Shown here one piece after another: positions 1 through 5,539 of a DNA stretch of 5,539 nt. Location of the stretch: NCBI GenBank assembly GCA_002698165.1, contig NZVF01000061.1:42327-47865 (forward strand), written 5' to 3'. The stretch comes from Planktomarina sp. (GTDB lineage: Bacteria > Pseudomonadota > Alphaproteobacteria > Rhodobacterales > Rhodobacteraceae). The notes beneath the pieces are model-generated. The model was not told where the DNA came from, did no database searches, and was given only the letters and a program-made list of their open reading frames with translations. Positions within the stretch are counted from its first letter, which is position 1. Each line of letters opens with the position of its first letter. The position numbers and the translations under genes were made by a program.

Positions 1-3000
1 GGGTGGCTCGGGAGAACGGGGTGAAATCAATTGCTATTGCCTTGCTCCACGCTTACTTGAATCCAGAACATGAGAGGCAATTGGCGGCGCTCGCAAGAGA
101 ACTTGGATTCGAACAGATTTCAACTTCTCATGAGGTTTCAGGTCTTTCTAAGCTTGTGTCTCGGGGTGACACAACTGTTGTTGATGCATACCTCTCTCCT
201 GTTCTACGGCGCTATGTAGATCAGGTAGCCGATGCTTTAAGCTTAGGAAAAAATTGTAAGGCCTTGATGTTTATGCAATCTAATGGGGGCTTGATTGATG
301 CGCAAAAATTCCAAGGTAAAGATGCAATTTTATCAGGACCGGCGGGTGGAATCGTTGGCATGGTGGAGACTGGGCAGCAAGCTGGATTTAACCTTTTAAT
401 TGGGTTTGATATGGGTGGTACATCCACTGATGTTAGCCATTTTGCGGGCAAGTTAGAGCGTAGCTTTGAGACTGACGTGGCTGGGGTTAGATTGCGTGCT
501 CCCATGATGGATATTCACACAGTTGCAGCGGGGGGAGGCTCTGTTTGTAGCTACCGTGACGGTAGGTTTCAAGTTGGCCCCGATAGTGCTGGTGCTGCTC
601 CCGGTCCTGCCAGCTACCGCCGTGGCGGGCCTCTGACAGTCACTGATTGCAATTTAGTTTTGGGTTCGTTGTCTCCAAATTACTTTCCAGCAGTATTTGG
701 AACTTCGGGTAATATGCCTTTGGATAATGAGGCTGCTAAAAAAGGGATAAAAGAACTGGCATCAAAATATGATTTGCATGGTTCTATCGAAGATATTGCG
801 ATGGGCTTTCTCGAAATTGCGGTCCAAAATATGGCTAATGCTATAAAGAAAATAAGTGTAGAGCGTGGCCATAATATTACGAGCTACACCCTGCAAAGTT
901 TTGGTGGTGCTGGGGGACAACACGCATGTCTGGTGGCTGAAGAGTTGGGCATGTCTAGAGTGATGATACACCCTTTTGCAGGTGTACTATCGGCTTATGG
1001 CATGGGCTTGGCAGATGTGCGTTGCTTGCGAGAAAGTCAACTGGATTGTGATCTTGAAGATAACGAGCATGTTAAAGCCACTTTGGATGTCCTGCAAGCT
1101 GATGCAATAGATGAACTATCTGATCAGGGCATTAAGAAGTTCCACACAGAGATAAGAGCACATCTTCGGTATGAAGGATCGCACCAAACTTTAGAAGTTT
1201 CTTATGGAACGGTAGATCAGATGGCAGTAGATTTTGAGGCTGCACATGTGGCACGATTTGGTTTCTCGTCACCAAACAGAAAGCTTCAATTCGAAATGGT
1301 TAGTGTCGAAGCTATTGGTGAGATTGCAGGTATTTCAAAAACGCTACAAACTTTTGGTGATGGCGCTCCAATTGGGTATGGTGAAATATATCGGGGAACC
1401 TGGCATGAAATCCAGATCTATGACCGAAGTACGCTACGCAAAAATCAGGTTATTGATGGCCCTGCTATTATCATGGAGACAACAGGTACAAATGTGGTCG
1501 AACTGGGATGGCGGGCGAGGCGTGATGATTTTGATAATTTGATAATTGAGCATGTGGCCCACGCTGTTCATGATTTGGCTAGTACTGAGGCAGATCCCAT
1601 ACTTTTAGAAATTATGTCCAATCGATTCATATCGATTGCTGATCAAATGGGTGCAACGCTGGCTAACACGAGTTGGTCGGTGAATATTAAAGAGCGTTTT
1701 GATTTTTCCTGTGCCATTTTTAATGAGTTTGGAGATCTAGTGGCGAACGCGCCACATGTTCCAGTGCATTTGGGTTCAATGTCTGAAAGCATAAAGACAG
1801 TGATTCAACAAAATATAGGCATCGCTGACGGAGATTCATATATGCTTAATTCGCCTTATAACGGTGGAACGCATTTGCCGGATGTAACTGTGGTTACTCC
1901 AGTATTTGTTAAGGGCGAAGTGGCTTTCTGGCTAGGTTCGAGGGGGCATCATGCTGATATTGGCGGGCGTACTCCAGGCTCGGCTCCACCTGATAGCACA
2001 AATATTGAGGAAGAGGGAGTTCTCATTGATAATGTAAAATTAGTGGAAGCTGGTCGATTATGTGAAGGTGAGGTGCTCAAATTACTTTCATCAGGGAAAT
2101 ACCCTTGCCGCAACATTTCACAAAACATGGCTGATTTGCAGGCGCAGGTTGCGGCAAATGAGACTGGGCGGCAGGGATTGCTGAAAATGGTATCTGCGTA
2201 CGGTCAATCCGCTGTAACAGCCTATATGATACATGTACAAAATAATGCTGAAGAAAGCGTACGAGAGGTAATCGCTACACTTAGAGATGGTAAGTTTCTG
2301 TATAAAATGGATACAGGACAGCAGGTTCAGGTGGCCATCACTATAGATGTTAAAGCACGATCTGCTAAGGTAGATTTTACTGGTACCAGTGCCCAACATA
2401 AAGGTAATTACAACGCACCTTTAGCTGTGTCGCGAGCAGTGGTTCTCTATGTTTTTCGTTTATTGGTTGGAAAAAATATTCCTCTTAACGAGGGCTGTCT
2501 TAAACCTTTAGATATTGTTGTCCCTGAATGCTCGATGCTCAATCCACAATATCCCGCAGCTGTCATCGCCGGCAATACAGAAGTCAGTCAAGCAGTATGC
2601 AATGCATTGATTGGTGCGCTTGACATCATGGCTTGCAGTCAGGGAACGATGAATAATTTTGTGTGGGGAAATGAGGTATTTCAAAATTACGAAACAATAG
2701 CAGGTGGTGCTGGGGCAGGTCCATATTACAATGGTTGTGATGCAGTTCAAACTCATATGACTAATACCAGAATGACAGATCCTGAGATTTTAGAAAAAAG
2801 ATTTCCTGTTCTTCTCCGAACCTTTTCCATTCGTAAGGGGTCAGGTGGCAAAGGTGAGTATCGCGGGGGGCATGGTGCAGTTCGACGTTTAGAGTTTTTA
2901 ACTGATGTGACGGTAACGACCCTGTCTTCTCACCGCCAGATTCCACCCTTTGGAGTGGCTGGTGGAAGTGATGGCGCCACTGGAGAAAACTGGGCTGAAT

Positions 3001-3110
3001 TACCGGATGGTACTAAAGTTAACTTGATGGGTAATGATGAAATCGAGTTACCCGCTGGATCTATTTTTGGTATGCGCACGCCAGGTGGAGGAGGATGGGG
3101 TTACAATTAA
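1..3110 (+). CDS. Fused hydantoinase A/B - 5-oxoprolinase family protein (5' partial)
   Basis: This is a cytoplasmic ATP-dependent cyclic-amide hydrolase of the HyuA-HyuB/5-oxoprolinase family, which opens rings such as 5-oxoproline or hydantoins with ATP hydrolysis. The frame is open through base 1. The GTG at 3 is not a credible start because family sequence (GVKSIAIALLHAYLNPEHE) is already under way, so roughly 165-200 N-terminal residues are probably missing. Numbering from base 3, the HyuA half runs to about residue 520. It shows VSRGDTTVVDAYLSPVLRRY (52-71), SGPAGGIVG (111-119), the nucleotide-binding motif GFDMGGTSTDVS (134-145), AAGGGS (175-180) and SFGGAGGQHA (299-308). The HyuB half starts near residue 530 with DPILLEIMSNRF and continues with NIKERFDFSC (561-570), VPVHLGSM (586-593), SRGHHADIGGRTPGS (646-660), IAGNTEVSQ (855-863) and a glycine-rich end TPGGGGWGYN. 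The single-chain A-B order is typical of bacterial and eukaryotic 5-oxoprolinases (about 1,200-1,290 residues). The family is certain, but the substrate (oxoproline, hydantoin or another cyclic amide) is not. It converges on the binding-protein gene. Confidence 0.5.
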   Translation, partial: VARENGVKSIAIALLHAYLNPEHERQLAALARELGFEQISTSHEVSGLSKLVSRGDTTVVDAYLSPVLRRYVDQVADALSLGKNCKALMFMQSNGGLIDAQKFQGKDAILSGPAGGIVGMVETGQQAGFNLLIGFDMGGTSTDVSHFAGKLERSFETDVAGVRLRAPMMDIHTVAAGGGSVCSYRDGRFQVGPDSAGAAPGPASYRRGGPLTVTDCNLVLGSLSPNYFPAVFGTSGNMPLDNEAAKKGIKELASKYDLHGSIEDIAMGFLEIAVQNMANAIKKISVERGHNITSYTLQSFGGAGGQHACLVAEELGMSRVMIHPFAGVLSAYGMGLADVRCLRESQLDCDLEDNEHVKATLDVLQADAIDELSDQGIKKFHTEIRAHLRYEGSHQTLEVSYGTVDQMAVDFEAAHVARFGFSSPNRKLQFEMVSVEAIGEIAGISKTLQTFGDGAPIGYGEIYRGTWHEIQIYDRSTLRKNQVIDGPAIIMETTGTNVVELGWRARRDDFDNLIIEHVAHAVHDLASTEADPILLEIMSNRFISIADQMGATLANTSWSVNIKERFDFSCAIFNEFGDLVANAPHVPVHLGSMSESIKTVIQQNIGIADGDSYMLNSPYNGGTHLPDVTVVTPVFVKGEVAFWLGSRGHHADIGGRTPGSAPPDSTNIEEEGVLIDNVKLVEAGRLCEGEVLKLLSSGKYPCRNISQNMADLQAQVAANETGRQGLLKMVSAYGQSAVTAYMIHVQNNAEESVREVIATLRDGKFLYKMDTGQQVQVAITIDVKARSAKVDFTGTSAQHKGNYNAPLAVSRAVVLYVFRLLVGKNIPLNEGCLKPLDIVVPECSMLNPQYPAAVIAGNTEVSQAVCNALIGALDIMACSQGTMNNFVWGNEVFQNYETIAGGAGAGPYYNGCDAVQTHMTNTRMTDPEILEKRFPVLLRTFSIRKGSGGKGEYRGGHGAVRRLEFLTDVTVTTLSSHRQIPPFGVAGGSDGATGENWAELPDGTKVNLMGNDEIELPAGSIFGMRTPGGGGWGYN

Positions 3111-3176
3111 ATTAGCTTCAGTCTAAAATTAAAATAGCGTTCGAAATCTCTGTTTTATTAAGTGGCACTTGCCCAA

Positions 3177-3208
3177 AAAAAGCGCCCAGACTGCTCCGGG
3201 CGCTTTTT
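3177..3208. terminator. Bidirectional rho-independent terminator between convergent genes
   Basis: A perfect 11-bp inverted repeat pairs AAAAAGCGCCC (3177-3187) with GGGCGCTTTTT (3198-3208) around a 10-base loop. The plus-strand side ends in a T-rich tail (TTTTTATTTATTTTATA). The left side carries seven A residues (3175-3181), which give a U-tract on minus-strand transcripts. It lies 66 bases past the hydantoinase stop and 20 bases past the stop of the minus-strand binding-protein gene, so it can end both transcripts. Nothing else was recognised in the 118-base gap 3111-3228. Confidence 0.5.
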
Positions 3209-3228
3209 ATTTATTTTATATAAATTAT

Positions 3229-4800
3229 TTAGTCGCAAACCCACTGCATTGTGTGGAAGTTAAACTCAAAGCTTTGCATGGGAACCCAAGTAAAGCCCTG
3301 CAGGCATTTATGGAACGCCTGTTGGCTTTGTTGGGTCAATACGAATACGTCGACCTGATCCTCAACTAATTTGCGTTGCAACGATTTGTAGATTGCATTT
3401 TGGCGTTCAACGTCTGATATCGTACGCGCTTCATCAATCATTGCATCAACTTCATCACTTAGCACCCATTCCATTGACGCCCAAGTTCCCGCGGCACGGC
3501 TGTGATATTGGGTGAAGAAGAAGGTATCAGGTGAAGGATATGTAGCACCATAGAACACTTGGTTGATTGCTGGAGTCGTGTTAACGTCTGCTGCTAGTTC
3601 AGTCATTCTATTCCAAGGCTCGGGCTTTAGTATTGTGTTAAACCCGATGGTATCGAGTATTGATTTCATCAAAAGACCGATTTCTTCCTCAAAGGCCAAT
3701 CCAGCAACATACATGATTTCAATATCGATTGGGCCACTTCCGGCATATGAAGATGCGTCCACATGCTCTTTCGCCTTTGCAAGATCAAAGACAGGGGCTC
3801 CGATGTCATCTGGGTAAGCATCTGCAAAAATTGGCGGCATTGGGCCGGTCAATGGTGCCCCTGGCAAAATTACGTCACGGATCGTATCGTAATCAGTGGC
3901 GTAAGCAATGGCTTTACGGATGTTCACATCATCTGTTGGTGCAATTGAGTTATTTAGCTTCAGATAAAAGTTTGTAGCAGTAGAATACTTATCAACTCGA
4001 TAATCAGCTAAAGCTCCGATACTGTCGTAAGTTTCTTGAGCTTGTGCATCTGAAGACATAGATAATTCACCTGATGCTGCCAATGCTTTGACTGTAGCTT
4101 CTTCATTTGTGACCACGAACCGTACCTCATCAATGCCGGTATCAGTCCATCCGAGATGGTACCCGTCATATGCTTTGATTGTCATTCCAGCGCCACGTTC
4201 CCAGCTATCTAAGTAAAAAGCCCCAGCACCAATTGAATTATTCGCGATATAATCCTGTGCCCAAGGGTCTCCATCGCCAGCATTTTCAGCAGCAAGGTCA
4301 GAGTTTACGACAAACAGAATTGGTGTTGTTGTCAGGAATGGCGCGTATGTTTTTTCAAGTTGGAATTGTACAGTGCGCGAATCAATTTCTGTTACTGACC
4401 CTTCGCTCAAAACTCCTTCAAATAAATATGAAGGTCCCTCATTGATGGCTAACAAACGGTTTACTGACCAAACTACATCTTTAGCTTCAATCGGTGAACC
4501 ATCTTGGAATGTAGCACCATTTTTTAACTTGAATGCCCAGGTCAGCCCATCCTCCGAAGTTGTCCAACTTTCTGCCAGAAGGGGTTGAATAGCACCGGAA
4601 CCGTCCAGCGTTGTCAGCGCTTCATAAAGATTCACGCCAGCCATATACTCTGTGTAATCGTTAATCTTAGCAGGATCGACTGTGCCAAAGATTTGCACCG
4701 CATTGACCGTCACCACATTATCTGCAGAGGCCATTCCGGTCCCAAGCATTAATGCGGTTGCGGCCGTCGCCCCTAACGCAATTGATTTAAAATTTTTCAT
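3229..4800 (-). CDS. Periplasmic ABC transporter substrate-binding protein, family 5 (peptide/nickel/opine type)
   Basis: This is a 523-residue periplasmic binding protein of the SBP_bac_5 family (OppA/DppA/NikA relatives), which delivers peptides or other small amide compounds to an ABC importer. Residues 1-26 form a Sec signal peptide: a basic start (MKNFK), a hydrophobic core and an ASA cleavage site before D27. There is no lipobox cysteine, so the mature protein should be soluble, as in Gram-negatives. Family landmarks are ALTTLDGSGAIQPLLAESW (61-79), the signature stretch DGLTWAFKLKNGATFQDGSPIEAKDVVWSVNRL (84-116), GAGAFYLDSWERG (191-203), NIRKAIAYATD (293-303) and PGAPLTGPMPP (313-323). 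The length matches the family. The only two cysteines, C499 and C522, flank the last 24 residues. The ATG at 4800 has a good ribosome binding site. It is the downstream gene of a pair with DUF917, and a terminator follows. No permease or ATPase gene is visible. The family is certain, but the ligand is unknown. Confidence 0.5.
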   Translation of the reverse strand: MKNFKSIALGATAATALMLGTGMASADNVVTVNAVQIFGTVDPAKINDYTEYMAGVNLYEALTTLDGSGAIQPLLAESWTTSEDGLTWAFKLKNGATFQDGSPIEAKDVVWSVNRLLAINEGPSYLFEGVLSEGSVTEIDSRTVQFQLEKTYAPFLTTTPILFVVNSDLAAENAGDGDPWAQDYIANNSIGAGAFYLDSWERGAGMTIKAYDGYHLGWTDTGIDEVRFVVTNEEATVKALAASGELSMSSDAQAQETYDSIGALADYRVDKYSTATNFYLKLNNSIAPTDDVNIRKAIAYATDYDTIRDVILPGAPLTGPMPPIFADAYPDDIGAPVFDLAKAKEHVDASSYAGSGPIDIEIMYVAGLAFEEEIGLLMKSILDTIGFNTILKPEPWNRMTELAADVNTTPAINQVFYGATYPSPDTFFFTQYHSRAAGTWASMEWVLSDEVDAMIDEARTISDVERQNAIYKSLQRKLVEDQVDVFVLTQQSQQAFHKCLQGFTWVPMQSFEFNFHTMQWVCD

Positions 4801-4806
4801 TGTCTT

Positions 4807-4814
4807 TCCTTTCT
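4807..4814 (-). promoter_or_regulatory. Ribosome binding site of the substrate-binding protein gene
   Basis: Read on the minus strand, AGAAAGGA lies 6 bases before the ATG at 4800. It sits entirely in the 15-base gap after the DUF917 stop codon (4816-4818). This supports the chosen start and independent translation initiation within a shared transcript. No separate promoter could be recognised in so short a gap. Confidence 0.5.
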
Positions 4815-4815
4815 T

Positions 4816-5539
4816 CTAGTTGCTTCGATTGTTAATTTCTTCAATAGGTTTGTACTCTGCCTCATATCCAAAGTAGCCTGGTCCAACGAGTTCGAGACCG
4901 TGTTTTGATCGCCATTTTGGATCACAGGGAAGTCCGAAAACAATAACACGATACCCATAGCCCATGGTTTCTGTAGTAATCGGCTGGCCTGTTTCTAGGT
5001 CCAGCAGGCAAATCAAGTCGGGCGTGATTGCAAGAGGCTGGCCTTTATCATCCTCCGCTAGGAGGAATTCATTTTGAAAGTTTAGTTTCATGCTACGGCC
5101 TTGATAGGCTTCTAAACCCTCGATGATAGCTTGTCCGCGTGCAAAACCACCTTCAGTTCGTCTATCAACGTCTGTAACACGACCCTCAAATAGACGCATT
5201 CCATTGAGATCTGATGCTAGTCTATCAGCTGGGTTGCGATTGGCAGCTTGTTCAGAACCAATGATCCGACCAATGCTCGTTATTAGAGATAATGAACCGC
5301 GAAGGATAGCTTTTTTTGCTTGTGCGCCTGTCATTGGATAAAGGGCGATCAGACCTGCGCCACCCATCTCTACTGTGATGACACGTGCAAATTTCTCAGT
5401 TGATAAATTGTCCACTGTGTTGAGAACAAATGCGTTGCCTTTGTCATCAGCCATTGCCATTGGGCAAGCGTGAACATCGAACATCGTCATGGAAACCATT
5501 TGTAGTTCTGGAAAGGCGCGCCCCATGCCGTCGCCGTCA
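4816..5539 (-). CDS. DUF917 family protein (S-methyl-thiohydantoin desulfurase-type), 5' partial
   Basis: This is the C-terminal 240 residues of a DUF917 protein, a family usually about 350-370 residues long and named in domain databases after S-methyl-thiohydantoin desulfurase. Members often sit beside hydantoinase/oxoprolinase genes. The ATG at 5526 is internal, because the frame stays open to the window edge and the codons before it read DGDG, completing the family motif DGDGMGRAFPELQM. Other landmarks, counted from the first visible D, are LIALYPMTGAQAKKAILRGSL (63-83, long helical region), EGRVTDVDRRTEGGFARGQAIIEG (118-141), FQNEFLLAE (154-162), PDLICLLDLETGQPITTE (173-190) and the terminal GLELVGPGYFGYEAEYKPI (214-232). 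About 110-130 N-terminal residues lie beyond the window. It is probably cytoplasmic, since none of the visible part is membrane-spanning. The stop is 15 bases before the binding-protein start, so the two are likely co-transcribed. Its substrate here is unknown; the family assignment is strong, the desulfurase activity only inferred. Confidence 0.5.
   Translation of the reverse strand, partial: DGDGMGRAFPELQMVSMTMFDVHACPMAMADDKGNAFVLNTVDNLSTEKFARVITVEMGGAGLIALYPMTGAQAKKAILRGSLSLITSIGRIIGSEQAANRNPADRLASDLNGMRLFEGRVTDVDRRTEGGFARGQAIIEGLEAYQGRSMKLNFQNEFLLAEDDKGQPLAITPDLICLLDLETGQPITTETMGYGYRVIVFGLPCDPKWRSKHGLELVGPGYFGYEAEYKPIEEINNRSN

Noticed and set aside
3..5. GTG as a start codon for the hydantoinase gene
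   Set aside because: The sequence right after it already matches the interior of the HyuA domain and the frame is open to base 1, so it is an internal valine codon.
1234..1542. Plus-strand 102-residue open frame inside the hydantoinase gene
   Set aside because: It is a shifted frame over well-conserved HyuA sequence with no recognisable domain, so a shadow of the real gene.
2118..2399. Antisense open frame opposite the HyuB half
   Set aside because: Its composition is low-information and it resembles no known protein. It overlaps the strongly supported coding frame.
3111..3170. A possible small gene or regulatory RNA in the convergent gap
   Set aside because: The stretch is short and AT-rich, with no start codon plus ribosome binding site and no promoter-like pair. 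Only the hairpin after it is supported.
3169..3369. Plus-strand 66-residue open frame over the terminator and the 3' end of the binding-protein gene
   Set aside because: It runs through the terminator stem and antisense to conserved coding sequence, with no ribosome binding site of note.
5051..5066. Perfect 6-bp hairpin TCCTCC-GCTA-GGAGGA, with an AGGAGG that resembles a plus-strand ribosome binding site
   Set aside because: It falls inside DUF917 codons for the conserved stretch NEFLLAEDD, has no T-tract, and no plausible plus-strand gene follows. It is probably chance.
5524..5526. ATG as the start of the DUF917 gene
   Set aside because: The four codons before it read DGDG, completing the conserved family motif, and the frame stays open to the window edge. 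The true start lies outside.

Overview
The window holds three genes and looks like chromosomal DNA from a Gram-negative proteobacterium. The evidence for this is a solute-binding protein with a classical signal peptide and no lipobox cysteine, clear Shine-Dalgarno spacing, and a strong rho-independent hairpin. By eye the base composition is moderate, with somewhat more A+T than G+C. The style of the proteins suggests a marine-type alphaproteobacterium, possibly Rhodobacterales-like, but that is a low-confidence inference. No RNA genes, insertion sequences, CRISPR arrays or phage genes were seen.

Layout. Bases 1-3110 (+) encode most of a fused hydantoinase/5-oxoprolinase: an ATP-binding HyuA-type half followed by a HyuB-type half. 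The N-terminus is cut off by the window edge. A 118-base convergent intergenic gap (3111-3228) follows and carries one strong hairpin with A-tract and T-tract flanks, a likely bidirectional terminator. On the minus strand, 4800-3229 encodes a complete periplasmic family 5 (peptide/nickel/opine type) ABC transporter substrate-binding protein. It lies 15 bases downstream of a DUF917 gene (minus strand, 4816 to beyond 5539), of which only the C-terminal two thirds is visible.

How the genes may work together. DUF917 proteins and HyuA/HyuB proteins are known to recur together in clusters for cyclic amides such as hydantoins, oxoproline and thiohydantoins. A binding protein co-transcribed with DUF917 suggests uptake of a small amide or peptide-like compound, followed by ATP-dependent or hydrolytic ring opening in the cytoplasm. 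The true substrate cannot be read from this sequence. The transporter permeases and ATPases are not in the window and would have to lie beyond 5539 or elsewhere. I see an accessory catabolic locus of recognisable families, not a demonstrably new system.
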